64,000 nucleotides of DNA from Nostoc linckia FACHB-104 (GTDB lineage: Bacteria; Cyanobacteriota; Cyanobacteriia; Cyanobacteriales; Nostocaceae), in assembly GCF_014696615.1 (NCBI RefSeq), contig NZ_JACJQJ010000008.1, positions 62,001-126,000 of the forward strand, read 5' to 3'. The notes under the pieces were generated by a model. It saw only the letters and a list, made by a program, of their open reading frames with translations. It had not been told where the DNA came from and searched no databases. This document shows positions 26,571-36,999 of the stretch, piece by piece; within the stretch, counting starts at the first letter, position 1; each line of letters starts with the position of its first letter. A program made the position numbers and the translations under genes.

Positions 26571-29210
26571 ATGAAAGCGATTACTTATCTTGCAACCTTC
26601 ACCACTGGGTTATTGACTGCAGGTTCACTATTCCCAGCCATAGCTCAAGTGACATCTGATGGTAGTACTAACACTCTTGTTAACTCCAATGGCAATGATT
26701 TTCATATTCTCAATGGTCTAGAAAAAGGTAATAATTTATTTCATAGCTTCAGCCAGTTTTCTATTCCCACTAATGGTTCTGTATTCTTTAACAATGCTGC
26801 CAATATCGAAAATATTTTTAGTCGTGTGACTGGTGGTGATGTTTCCAATATTGATGGGTTAATTAAAACCAACGGTAGCGCCAATCTATTCTTGCTCAAT
26901 CCCAGTGGAATTATTTTTAGGCCCAATGCCAGATTGAATATTGGTGGTTCCTTTGTTGGTACTACCGCCGAAAGTATCAAATTTGCTGATGGTACTGAGT
27001 TTAGTGCTATTAATACAAATGCTACAACATTATTGACTATGAGTGTGCCAATTGGCTTGCAAATGGGCAGCAATTCCAGCTCAATTAACATTTATGGGGC
27101 AAAATTAGCAATTCCAGCGAGAAATACATTTGCAATTGTGGGAAATAACTTAACTTTTGATAAGAGTACAATTACCGCTACCGATGGAAGAGTTGAATTA
27201 GGGAGCGTTGCAGGAAACAATATTGTGGGAATATCTGCAAACACTGCTGGATTCAGCTTAGATTTCAATGCTGTGACTCAGTTCCAAAATATGAAATTTA
27301 GTAACGCAGCTATAGTTGATACAAGTGGAAACCAAGGTGGTGCGATCGCTCTCCAAGGGCAAAAAATTACCCTATCTGGCTCTTCAACTATCACTTCCCA
27401 CACTTTAGGTACAGGCTCAGGACAAGGTATTCTCGTCAAAGCCTCCGATTCCCTGGAACTCATTGGTCAGCCAGCCCTTTCTAACACTACGATTGCCGCT
27501 TACTCCCAACCAAAAGCTAGGGGACGAGGTGGTGATGTGACAATTGAAACATCCAATCTCAATGTTTTAAATGGCGCACAAATTAACACCCGTGCTTATG
27601 GAATTGGAGATTCGGGTAATATTACAGTCAAGGCTACAACTGTCAATGTGATTGGGGAAGCAATCTATACCCCTACAAAACAGCGATTTAGTGTGAGTAC
27701 TCTAGCATCTAATACGATGAATGGTTCCCAAGGTCGGGGTGGGAATGTCACGCTCAATGCTAGACAAGTCAACATTCGGGATGGGGCAGAATTGCGATCT
27801 ACCGCTAGAGGAACGGGTGATGGCGGGAATATTATAGTCACAGCCAAGAACTTAAGTGTGACAGGTGAAACTGCAACAGATGAACCTGCATTTTTGACAG
27901 GGATGAGTACCAGCATCCGTGAAAATGCAACAGGCAGAGGTGGAGATATCATTCTCAATGTCGATAAACTAGAGGTCTTGAATGGCCCCGGTATTCGGAC
28001 TGGTACTTATGGTGAAGGAACATCGGGTGATATTATTGTTAATGCTGATGAGGTAACTTTGGGTGGCAGTTCCTCAACTGGAGTTGCAACCAGATTTTTT
28101 GCATCAACAAACGGTAACTACGATTTCTCTACTGAAAAACTGATTAGTCTAGGTCAGGGGCAGGGTGGCAACATTACTTTTAATGTTGGTAAACTCAACT
28201 TACTTGATGGAGGACGAATTTCCACCTCAACTGAGACTTATGGTAAAGCCGGAAATATTGCTATTCAAGCCAATTCCATCAATATTGCAGGTGTCAGTCA
28301 AGTACCGAGTGGGCAACTGCTTTACTCTTTGGATGCTACTGGGCCGAGTGGGTTGTATGCTTCTTCTACGGGCCCTGGTACTGCGGGTTCTGTACATCTG
28401 ACCACGGAGAATTTGAGTATTAGCGATCGCGCCGAAATTGTAGTTAGCGGTAAAGGCACAGGAAATGCCGGTAATATGCTCATTCAGGCTAATTATCTAA
28501 AATTGGCTCAAGCTAGCAAACTTCGTTCTGAAGCCAATGCAGGTGAAGGAGGTAATATTGACCTAAAACTGCATGATTTCTTACTAATGCGTAATGGCAG
28601 TTTCATCAGCGCAGAGGCAGGTGGTAATGGTGGAAATATTACGATTAACGCCCCCAATATTGTCGGTTTAGAAAACAGCGACATTATTGCTAATGCAGTC
28701 CAAGGAAGGGGCGGTAATATTCACATTGCAACTCAGGGAATCATTGGATTGAAGTATGACAATCTTCTCAATCCTAGAGAAGTTTTGACAAATGATATTA
28801 CCGCTAGTTCCCAATTCAATATCAATGGCACTGTGCAAATCACTAATATTGGTGTCGATCCAAATTCTGGGTTAGTAGAATTATCAGACAATCTCACTGA
28901 CCCATCTCAGCAAATTACTAGTGGTTGTTCTAATAATACTGGTAGTAGCTTTGTTGCCACCGCAAGGGGTGGAATACCACAAAATCCCATGCAGGAAGTG
29001 AGGAGCGATCGCACTTGGTCTGATACTCGTGATATCTCTGCATTCCATAAAACACAGCCAGCACAAGACCAAATACCCCAACCGTCAAAGCCTCTTGTCC
29101 AAGCTACATCTTGGCATCGTAACGCAATCGGCAAAATTGAGCTAGTCGCAGCACCATCTCCTGCCAATATACAACCACAATTAACTTGTGCAGCGCTTCC
29201 TCAAAGTTAA
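26571..29210 (+). CDS. TpsA7: TPS exoprotein
   Basis: 879 residues; signal peptide MKAITYLATFTTGLLTAGSL to AIAQ, related to those of TpsA12 and TpsA13 (FTTGLL). The TPS motif is NPSGIIFR, with Arg where others have Gly. The middle part carries extra beta-helix turns, such as VFNGGQ-like LNGAQINTRAYGIGDSG and STETYGKAG, without a close partner in the window, so this copy forms its own branch. The tail contains RNLLNPRE-like DNLLNPREVLTN and 72 bases (29120-29191) identical to TpsA5. The box TGGGAA (26530-26535) is 35 nt from ATG. Confidence 0.9.
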   Translation: MKAITYLATFTTGLLTAGSLFPAIAQVTSDGSTNTLVNSNGNDFHILNGLEKGNNLFHSFSQFSIPTNGSVFFNNAANIENIFSRVTGGDVSNIDGLIKTNGSANLFLLNPSGIIFRPNARLNIGGSFVGTTAESIKFADGTEFSAINTNATTLLTMSVPIGLQMGSNSSSINIYGAKLAIPARNTFAIVGNNLTFDKSTITATDGRVELGSVAGNNIVGISANTAGFSLDFNAVTQFQNMKFSNAAIVDTSGNQGGAIALQGQKITLSGSSTITSHTLGTGSGQGILVKASDSLELIGQPALSNTTIAAYSQPKARGRGGDVTIETSNLNVLNGAQINTRAYGIGDSGNITVKATTVNVIGEAIYTPTKQRFSVSTLASNTMNGSQGRGGNVTLNARQVNIRDGAELRSTARGTGDGGNIIVTAKNLSVTGETATDEPAFLTGMSTSIRENATGRGGDIILNVDKLEVLNGPGIRTGTYGEGTSGDIIVNADEVTLGGSSSTGVATRFFASTNGNYDFSTEKLISLGQGQGGNITFNVGKLNLLDGGRISTSTETYGKAGNIAIQANSINIAGVSQVPSGQLLYSLDATGPSGLYASSTGPGTAGSVHLTTENLSISDRAEIVVSGKGTGNAGNMLIQANYLKLAQASKLRSEANAGEGGNIDLKLHDFLLMRNGSFISAEAGGNGGNITINAPNIVGLENSDIIANAVQGRGGNIHIATQGIIGLKYDNLLNPREVLTNDITASSQFNINGTVQITNIGVDPNSGLVELSDNLTDPSQQITSGCSNNTGSSFVATARGGIPQNPMQEVRSDRTWSDTRDISAFHKTQPAQDQIPQPSKPLVQATSWHRNAIGKIELVAAPSPANIQPQLTCAALPQS

Positions 29211-29321
29211 TTTAGCCCAGCCAACTCTTTTCGCATTCCAAACAATTTAGCGAGTGTTAATGTTCAGCAGCATGGTATTTAGGGAATATTAACTTATCTG
29301 TGTATAAAAGGAGACTCAAAA

Positions 29322-31817
29322 GTGCGATCGCTTTTTGTTGGCTTAGCTTTACTTAATCGCATATTGACAAGTTTCATACTGCTGCCATTAGCAATCATGT
29401 TGATAGATGATAGATTTGCGAATGCTCAGGTAACTTCAGATGGTACTACCAATACCATTGTTAACCTCAATGGTAATGATTTCACTATTATTAATGGTAG
29501 CGAAAAAGGTAATAATTTATTTCATAGCTTTAGTAATTTTTCTCTACCTACAGGTACTTCTGCAACTTTTGATTTAGTAAATACACCTAATATTAAAACT
29601 ATATTTAGTCGGGTAACTGGGGGCAATATTTCTCAGATTGACGGGGCGATTAGTACACTTCATAGTAATAACCCCGTAAGTTTATTTTTAATGAATCCTG
29701 CGGGAATTATCTTTGGTAAAGATGCCACTTTAAATATTGGCGGTTCATTTATTGCTACAACAGCTAATAGTATAAAATTTCCTGATGGGGCTGAATTTAG
29801 CGCCGTGAATACCCAAGTTACACCATTATTCAGCATGAATGTTCCTATTGGGCTGCAAATGGGTAAACAGCCTGGATCTATACAAGTCCAAGGTAATGGA
29901 CATGGCATAAGCATTAATAATGTTCTCGCTCCTGTAGTTCACAATCCTAGCTCAACAATGTTGCAAGTACAGCCAGGAAAAACTCTAGCTTTGATAGGTG
30001 GAAATCTGAGTTTGAATGGTGCAACTCTCATGGCTAAAACTGGGCATATAGAGTTAGGTAGTTTGGCAGATGCAGGTTTAGTTTCTTTAGCACCAACTAC
30101 TCAGGGGTATACATTTGAGTATGGTAACGGACAAAGTTTTAGTGATATTCAACTAATACAAAAATCGCTATTAGAAGTTAGTGGAGTAAATGCAGGTTCA
30201 ATTCAGCTTCAAGGGCGTAAGATTGAATTTACTGATGGTTCGCTATTGCTATCAACAAATCTGGGCAATCTCCCCAGTGGAAATATTAACTTGCAAGCAT
30301 CAGAAGTAATCAATTTTATTGGCACAACATCCGATGGAAAAATTCGGAGTTGGATTCGTAGTGAAGCTTTGGGAAAAGGGAATGGAGCGAATATCCAAAT
30401 TATGACTCCCCATTTAGCACTCCTGCAAGGTGCAGGGATAAATAATATAACTTATGGAGTTGCTGACAGTGGCAATCTTCAGATTCAAGCAGCAAATATA
30501 GAAATCTCAGGCTTCTCACCTCTGAATACTGCTGGCGTATCCACCATGACCACTAGCACATACAGTACGGGGAAAGCTGGCGATATCTCTATTGATGGTG
30601 ATACTTTACTAATATCTGATGGGAGCTCATTATCATCAGTAACTTTTGGTAAAGGTTCTAGTGGCGGGGTAAGAATTAGTAATCAAAATACCACAGTCAT
30701 CGGAGAAAATCCTTTTGGAGTTTATAGCAATATTAGTACCACTACGTTTGCCTTGGGAAACGCCAAAGATTTGACACTTAATACTGGTACCTTACAAATT
30801 CTAGATGGAGGTGCAATCGGTTCATCCGCATTTTTTGTTGGTAATGGGGGAAATGTCAATATCACTGCTAGCGAAGCGATCGCCATTAGTGGTAAAAGTC
30901 CTAACAATAACAGTAGTATTAACTCTGCTGTAAGTTTTGTAAGCCCACAGCTACGGCAATTATTTGGTTTGCCGAATATACTAACAGCCAATGCAGGTAC
31001 ACTCAGCATTACTACACCAAACTTGATGCTGACAAATGGTGGTACAGTGAGCGTGACTAGCCAAGGTGCTGGCAATGGTGGCAATCTCAATATTACTGCA
31101 GATAACATTCAATTAAAAAATCACAGCTTAATTCAGGCACAAACCGAATCTGGTAATGGTGGTGACATCAGCTTGCAAGTAGGCAAATTTGTTCTCATGC
31201 GCGATCGCAGTCATATTACTGCCACAGCTGGTGGTTCCGGTAATGGAGGGAATATCAACATTAATGCACCTACTATTACTGCATGGCAAAACAGCGACAT
31301 TATTGCCAATGCGGTGCTTGGAACTGGGGGAAATATCCAAATTGGCACTCAAGCTATTTTAGGATTAGAATTCCGTCCCCAACTCACTGATGATAGTGAT
31401 ATTACCGCCTCCTCGCAATTTGGGGTTAGTGGTACAGTTGAAATTCACAATATCGGTATCGATCCCAACTCAGGCTTAATACAATTGCCAACTAATGTCA
31501 CCGATCCATCCCAGCAAATAGCTAGTGGTTGTGCTGATGCTAATGGCAGTAGTTTTGTAGCTACAGGAAGAGGTGGTGTACCACAAAATCCTCTGCAAGA
31601 AGTGAGGAGCGATCGCACTTGGTCTGATGTTCGCGATATCTCTGCGTTCCACAACACACAACCAGTACAAGCCCAAATACCTCAATCTCCAGAAGTTCTT
31701 GTCCAAGCTACATCTTGGCGACGTAATGCACTAGGCAAAATTGAGTTAATTGCCGCTAAATCTTCTGTACAGGTACAACCACCTTTAACCTGTGCTGCTG
31801 TAGCCAAAAAATCATGA
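29322..31817 (+). CDS. TpsA8: TPS exoprotein with GTG start
   Basis: 831 residues from GTG 29322, supported by AAGGAG eight bases upstream, a signal peptide to FANAQ, and the AGGGAA box 35 nt before it (29281-29286). A HIP1 octamer overlaps the start codon as in TpsA6. The TPS domain has NPAGIIFGKDATL. The beta-helix region resembles TpsA11 in part (SVTFGKGSSGGVRI, SINSAVSF). The usual GLENSDIIANAV is replaced by AWQNSDIIANAV. Its last ~150 bases, the gap and the start of TpsA9 are nearly identical to the TpsA9/TpsA10 junction, so it borders a tandem duplication. Confidence 0.9.
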   Translation: MRSLFVGLALLNRILTSFILLPLAIMLIDDRFANAQVTSDGTTNTIVNLNGNDFTIINGSEKGNNLFHSFSNFSLPTGTSATFDLVNTPNIKTIFSRVTGGNISQIDGAISTLHSNNPVSLFLMNPAGIIFGKDATLNIGGSFIATTANSIKFPDGAEFSAVNTQVTPLFSMNVPIGLQMGKQPGSIQVQGNGHGISINNVLAPVVHNPSSTMLQVQPGKTLALIGGNLSLNGATLMAKTGHIELGSLADAGLVSLAPTTQGYTFEYGNGQSFSDIQLIQKSLLEVSGVNAGSIQLQGRKIEFTDGSLLLSTNLGNLPSGNINLQASEVINFIGTTSDGKIRSWIRSEALGKGNGANIQIMTPHLALLQGAGINNITYGVADSGNLQIQAANIEISGFSPLNTAGVSTMTTSTYSTGKAGDISIDGDTLLISDGSSLSSVTFGKGSSGGVRISNQNTTVIGENPFGVYSNISTTTFALGNAKDLTLNTGTLQILDGGAIGSSAFFVGNGGNVNITASEAIAISGKSPNNNSSINSAVSFVSPQLRQLFGLPNILTANAGTLSITTPNLMLTNGGTVSVTSQGAGNGGNLNITADNIQLKNHSLIQAQTESGNGGDISLQVGKFVLMRDRSHITATAGGSGNGGNININAPTITAWQNSDIIANAVLGTGGNIQIGTQAILGLEFRPQLTDDSDITASSQFGVSGTVEIHNIGIDPNSGLIQLPTNVTDPSQQIASGCADANGSSFVATGRGGVPQNPLQEVRSDRTWSDVRDISAFHNTQPVQAQIPQSPEVLVQATSWRRNALGKIELIAAKSSVQVQPPLTCAAVAKKS

Positions 31818-31879
31818 AAGTTACAAAATTTACTCTATTGGGAAAAATAGATGCAACATAAAAAATCAGGAATCTGTGA

Positions 31880-34336
31880 ATGAAATTAACATTTGTTGGG
31901 TTTGCTGTTCTGAATGCAATCTGCATCTGTGCTGTTGACAAAAATATTGTTCACGCACAAATAACCCCCGATAACACCCTGGACACTGTTGTCAATGGTA
32001 GTAGTAATTACACAATCACCAACGGCGCTCGTGTCGGCAACAATTTATTTCATAGCTTTAGCCAATTCTCTATCCCTACAGGTGGTTCTGCATCATTTAA
32101 TAATCTTACTGATATTCAAAATATTTTTAGTCGAGTGACTGGTGGTAATATTTCCAACATTGATGGCATCATCAGTACCAATGGTAATGCCAACTTATTC
32201 TTACTCAACCCCGCCGGAATTATTTTTGGGCCAAATGCTAGCTTAAATGTTGGTGGTTCCTTCATCGCAACTACAGCTAATAGTATTAAGTTCACTGATG
32301 GGACAGAATTTAGTGCCGTGCAAAGTGCGGGTAAACCTTTGCTGACAATGAGTGTACCTGTGGGTTTGCAAATGCGGCAGAATTCGGGGGGAATTACGGT
32401 CGAGGGTTTGGGACATGGCCTCATAACTGGGTCTTTTACACCTCTAGATCGCAGTCAAAATCCCACAGGGCTACAAGTTAAGGCAGGCAATACCGTCGCA
32501 CTGATTGGCAACCAAGTCAACTTCTCAGGTGGGATTATGACAGTCAACGGAGGTGGACATCTAGAAATAGGAAGTGTTCAACAGGGGGAAGTCGGACTCA
32601 ATGCCACACTTAGGGGATGGGTGGGAAACTACTCCCAGATTCAGCAATTCAATGATGTCCATCTAGCCCAAAAATCCCTGCTAGATACCAGTGGTAACAA
32701 TGGTTCAATTCAAGTACAAGGAAAAAATATCAGCTTGAGTGAAGGCTCTACTTTGCTGCTGCAAAACCTGGGAGCGCAATCACAAGGAATTACTGTCCAC
32801 GCCACCGAGTCTTTGAATTTAACAGGCAACGCCCCTCAACAAGGATTGAGCAGTGCAATCAGAATCGAAAACTTAGGAATAGGTTCATCAGGAGATGTTG
32901 TGGTTTTTGCTAATCAACTCTCCATGCAGGATGGTGCCAGGATTAATAATCTTAATTTCACTACAGCAATCGGCGGAAATATTAAGGTTGATGTTGAAGA
33001 TTTAATTGATATCAATGGTTTTATCTTTGCTGTCCCATCAGAAACCTCCGTTATCGGAACAGTTGCCACTAACTCTGGTAAAGCTGGTGATATTAATATC
33101 TCGTCGGGCAACCTCAGACTTACCAGTGGGGGAAATGTTAATTCTGTAACTGCGGGTTCTGGGGAGAGCGGAGCGATATTGATCAATACCACAGGACTGA
33201 TCGAAGTTACTGGAAACAATCCATTAGTCTTAGCACCTAGCGGTATCTCTTCTACAACTTTTAGCACGGGCAATGCCAATAGTATATTGGTTAACACATC
33301 CAGATTAATCGCTAGTGACGGAGGAAGTCTGGGATCTGGCACTTTGAATCGGGGTTTAGCGGGGAATGTGACGATTAATGCGTCAGAGTTTGTAGAGGTG
33401 AGAGGTAAAGCACCTGGATCAATTAGAGCCAGTAACATTGCTTCCTCGTCTGAGATTCTTGACCCAATTTTGCAAGCCACTTTTAAACTACCGCCCATTC
33501 CTAGTGGTGATGCTGGTGCTTTAACAATTAATACCCCATCATTACGGGTTACTAATGGTGCATTCGTGAGTGTGAAGAATGATGGCCCAGGCAAAGCAGG
33601 AGATTTACAAATTAACGCTAATTCCTTGTTGCTCAGCAACCAAGGTAATATCAGTGCATCCACTGCTTCGGGCAATGGCGGAGATGTCAGATTAAACTTG
33701 CAAGAGTATCTGTTGATGCGTCACGATAGCCTGATTTCAGCCACTGCTTTAGGTAAAGGTAATGGTGGTAACTTGTCAATTAACTCACCAGTCATAGTCG
33801 GATTAGAAAATAGCGACATCATTGCCAATGCTGTTCAAGGTCGTGGTGGTAATATTGATATTACTACTCAAGGTATTTTTGGACTAAAATATCGCAACCA
33901 ATTGACAAGCGAAAGCGATATTACAGCTAGTTCTCAATTTGGAGTGAATGGTACAGTTAATATTAATAATTTTGGTGTTGACCCCAATTCTAGTTTAATC
34001 GAATTACCAGCAAATGTGACTGATTCATCACAACAAATTGCTAGTGGTTGTGCTGATACTAATGGTAGTAGTTTTATCGCTACAGGAAGGGGTGGTTTGC
34101 CGCAAAATCCTCTGCAAGAAGTGAGGAGCGATCGCACTTGGTCTGATACCCGAGATATCTCTGCGTTCCACAGCACACAACCAGTACAAGCCCAAATACC
34201 TCAATCTCCAGAAGTTCTTGTCCAAGCTACATTTTGGCGACGTAATGCACTAGGCAAAATTGAGTTAATTGCCGCTAAATCTCCGTTGCAGGTACAACCA
34301 CCTTTAACCTGTGCTGCTGTAGCCAAAAAATCATGA
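31880..34336 (+). CDS. TpsA9: TPS exoprotein, 5' twin of TpsA10
   Basis: 818 residues; signal peptide MKLTFVGFAVLNAICICAVD to VHAQ. The first ~200 residues and the gap before the gene are almost identical to TpsA10, and the two starts are 2,519 bases apart, which is one gene plus spacer: a tandem duplication unit. Beyond the TPS domain the proteins diverge (RINNLNFTTAIGG, VPSETSVIGTVA here). TPS motif NPAGIIFGPNASL. The C-terminal module shows SSFIATGRGGLPQNP. The box TGGGAA (31839-31844) is 35 nt from ATG. Confidence 0.9.
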   Translation: MKLTFVGFAVLNAICICAVDKNIVHAQITPDNTLDTVVNGSSNYTITNGARVGNNLFHSFSQFSIPTGGSASFNNLTDIQNIFSRVTGGNISNIDGIISTNGNANLFLLNPAGIIFGPNASLNVGGSFIATTANSIKFTDGTEFSAVQSAGKPLLTMSVPVGLQMRQNSGGITVEGLGHGLITGSFTPLDRSQNPTGLQVKAGNTVALIGNQVNFSGGIMTVNGGGHLEIGSVQQGEVGLNATLRGWVGNYSQIQQFNDVHLAQKSLLDTSGNNGSIQVQGKNISLSEGSTLLLQNLGAQSQGITVHATESLNLTGNAPQQGLSSAIRIENLGIGSSGDVVVFANQLSMQDGARINNLNFTTAIGGNIKVDVEDLIDINGFIFAVPSETSVIGTVATNSGKAGDINISSGNLRLTSGGNVNSVTAGSGESGAILINTTGLIEVTGNNPLVLAPSGISSTTFSTGNANSILVNTSRLIASDGGSLGSGTLNRGLAGNVTINASEFVEVRGKAPGSIRASNIASSSEILDPILQATFKLPPIPSGDAGALTINTPSLRVTNGAFVSVKNDGPGKAGDLQINANSLLLSNQGNISASTASGNGGDVRLNLQEYLLMRHDSLISATALGKGNGGNLSINSPVIVGLENSDIIANAVQGRGGNIDITTQGIFGLKYRNQLTSESDITASSQFGVNGTVNINNFGVDPNSSLIELPANVTDSSQQIASGCADTNGSSFIATGRGGLPQNPLQEVRSDRTWSDTRDISAFHSTQPVQAQIPQSPEVLVQATFWRRNALGKIELIAAKSPLQVQPPLTCAAVAKKS

Positions 34337-34398
34337 AAGTTACAAAATTTACTCTATTGGGAAAAATAGATGCAACATAAAAAATCAGGAATCTGTGA

Positions 34399-36864
34399 AT
34401 GAAATTAACATTTGTTGGGTTTGCTGTTTTGAATGCAATCTGCATCTGTGCTGTTGACAAAAATATTGTTCACGCACAAATAACCCCCGATAACACCCTG
34501 GGTACTGTTGTCAATGGTAGTAGTAATTACACCATCACCAACGGCGCTCGTGTCGGCAACAATTTATTTCATAGCTTTAGCCAATTTTCTATCCCTACAG
34601 GTGGTTCTGCATCATTTGATAATCCTACTGATATTCAAAATATTTTTAGTCGAGTGACTGGTGGTAATATTTCCAACATTGATGGCATCATTAGTACCAA
34701 TGGTAATGCCAACTTATTCTTACTCAACCCCGCCGGAATTATCTTTGGCAAAAATGCCAGCTTAAATATTGGTGGTTCCTTCATCGCAACTACAGCTAAT
34801 AGTATTAAGTTCACCGATGGGATAGAATTTAGTGCCGTGCAAAGTGCGGGTAAACCTTTGCTGACAATGAGTGTACCTGTGGGTTTGCAAATGGGTCAAA
34901 ATTCGGGGGGGATTACTGTTGAGGGTTTAGGACATCGGATCACAGGTCAGATCTTTACACCTTTAGATCGCACTCAGAATCCTACAGGTTTACAAGTTAA
35001 GGCAGGCAATACCTTAGCACTGATCGGTAATGATGTGAATTTATCAGGTGGGATTGTGGCAATTACAGGAGGTGGAGATCTAGAAGTAGGGAGCGTACAA
35101 CAGGGGTTAGTGGGACTTAATCCCAGTTTGACAGGATGGAAAGGCGATTATTCCCAAGTTGAGAAATTTAATGATATCCATCTAGCTCAACAATCTCTGC
35201 TAGATGCTAGTGGTAGCAATGGCTCAATTCAAATCCAAGGGAAAAACATCAACTTAAGCGAAGGCTCGGCTGTTGTGCTGCAAAACTTGGGGGAACAATC
35301 ACAAGGAATTACTCTTCGTGCCAGAGAGTCTTTGAGTTTAACAGGTAACACCCCTGACCAAAGACTAGGCAGCATCATCAAAATTGACAATTTGGGAACA
35401 GGTTCACCAGGAGATATTTTGATTGCAGCTAATCAACTCTCCCTGGAAGATGGGGGGCAAATTTGGCATTCGACCTTTACCAAAGGAGTTGGTGGGAATA
35501 TTACTGTCAATGTTGAAGGCTTGATAGACTTGAATGGCTTTGTCCCTGGCAATCCGGCTATCCCCTCCTCGATTTTAACAACCACTACTAGCTCTAGTCA
35601 TGGAGGTGATATTCTTGTTTCTACCAGTAACCTCAGAATTAGGAATGGGGCTATTATTGCTTCTTCTACTGTTGCGTCTGGACAAACTGGAAGGGTAGGG
35701 GTCAATGCCAAAGACACAATCGAAATCTTTGGCAATAACTCTCTTTCAAAATTACCCAGTTCAATTGCTTCGCCAACGACTTTTACGGGTAATGCAATAG
35801 AGACTGTGGTGAACACATCCAGACTAATTATCCGAGACGGAGGATTTGTGGGATCTAACACTCTCGCTCAGGGTTCAGCAGCAAGTGTAACGATTAATGC
35901 TTCAGATTTTATCGAGGTGAGTGGTCGCGCATTTGGCTCAATTACATTCAGTCGCATTGCTTCCACCTCGGAAATTCTCGACCCTGTTTTTCAAGCCATT
36001 TATGGACTACCAGCCATTCCTACTGGTGATGCAGGTGCTTTGACGATTAATACACCATCATTACGGGTGACTGATGGTGCATTGGTAACGGTGAAAAATG
36101 ATGGGCCAGGTAAAGCTGGCGATTTACAAATTAACGCTAAGGCAATTTTTCTGGACAACCAAGGTAGTATCTCTGCATCAACTGCCTCTGGTAACGGGGG
36201 AAATATTAACTTGAATCTGCAAGATTACCTGCTAATGCGGCATAGTAGCTTAATTTCTGCCACGTCTGCGGGGACAGGTAATGGTGGTAATTTGTCGATT
36301 AACTCACCTGCGATTGTGGGATTAGAAAATAGCGATATTATCGCCAACGCTGTTCAAGGTCGTGGTGGCAATATTAACATCACTACTCAAGGTATTTTTG
36401 GACTACAATATCGTAACCAATTGACAAGCGACAGCGATATTACAGCTAGTTCTCAATTTGGGGTGAATGGTACAGTTGATATTAATAATTTTGGTGTTGA
36501 ACCCAACTCTGGCTTAGTTGAATTACCTGCAAATATTACTGATTCATCACAACAAATTGCTAGTGGTTGTTCTAATAATACTGGTAGTAGTTTCGTAGCT
36601 ACAGGAAGGGGTGGTGTACCGCAAAATCCTCTGCAGGAAGTGAGGAGCGATCGCACTTGGTCTGATACCCGTGATATCTCTGCGTTCCTCAACACACAAC
36701 CAGTACAAGCCCAAATTTCCCAACCTCCCAAGTCTCTTGTCCAAGCTACATCTTGGCATCGTCGTGCTGATGGCAAAATTGAAATAGTTGCGGCGCGCAC
36801 TGCTAATGTACAACCATCTTTAACCTGTGCAGCTGTTCCTAATGGTCAATTTTCCCACTTTTAG
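34399..36864 (+). CDS. TpsA10: TPS exoprotein, 3' twin of TpsA9
   Basis: 821 residues, with the same signal peptide as TpsA9. The TPS domain differs at only a few sites (FGKNASLNIGG instead of FGPNASLNVGG). The helix region keeps the TpsA4-type segment DRTQNPTGLQVKAGNTLALI. The tail switches to a version ending AAVPNGQFSHF, as in TpsA4 and TpsA6, rather than the AVAKKS end of TpsA9, so 5' and 3' ends have different histories. The box (34358-34363) is 35 nt from ATG and the 62-base spacer equals the one before TpsA9. Confidence 0.9.
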   Translation: MKLTFVGFAVLNAICICAVDKNIVHAQITPDNTLGTVVNGSSNYTITNGARVGNNLFHSFSQFSIPTGGSASFDNPTDIQNIFSRVTGGNISNIDGIISTNGNANLFLLNPAGIIFGKNASLNIGGSFIATTANSIKFTDGIEFSAVQSAGKPLLTMSVPVGLQMGQNSGGITVEGLGHRITGQIFTPLDRTQNPTGLQVKAGNTLALIGNDVNLSGGIVAITGGGDLEVGSVQQGLVGLNPSLTGWKGDYSQVEKFNDIHLAQQSLLDASGSNGSIQIQGKNINLSEGSAVVLQNLGEQSQGITLRARESLSLTGNTPDQRLGSIIKIDNLGTGSPGDILIAANQLSLEDGGQIWHSTFTKGVGGNITVNVEGLIDLNGFVPGNPAIPSSILTTTTSSSHGGDILVSTSNLRIRNGAIIASSTVASGQTGRVGVNAKDTIEIFGNNSLSKLPSSIASPTTFTGNAIETVVNTSRLIIRDGGFVGSNTLAQGSAASVTINASDFIEVSGRAFGSITFSRIASTSEILDPVFQAIYGLPAIPTGDAGALTINTPSLRVTDGALVTVKNDGPGKAGDLQINAKAIFLDNQGSISASTASGNGGNINLNLQDYLLMRHSSLISATSAGTGNGGNLSINSPAIVGLENSDIIANAVQGRGGNINITTQGIFGLQYRNQLTSDSDITASSQFGVNGTVDINNFGVEPNSGLVELPANITDSSQQIASGCSNNTGSSFVATGRGGVPQNPLQEVRSDRTWSDTRDISAFLNTQPVQAQISQPPKSLVQATSWHRRADGKIEIVAARTANVQPSLTCAAVPNGQFSHF

Positions 36865-36999
36865 GAATTTTTTCAAGAGATATTGATATCGTCTCAAGCA
36901 ATGATTATAAGACAATTATTTAGTTATTAATTGATAAATGTTACTCATACAAATAGACTGGGAATGCTAATACTGTGCATTTCAAAAAGTATTTCCTGC

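Noticed and set aside
32914-33675. 253-codon minus-strand open frame inside TpsA9 (and a similar one at 19134-19823 in TpsA4)
   Set aside because: The frames mirror the repetitive Gly/Asn/Thr coding of the plus-strand beta-helix, give low-complexity Pro/Leu/Ser proteins without domains, and lie wholly inside well-supported genes.
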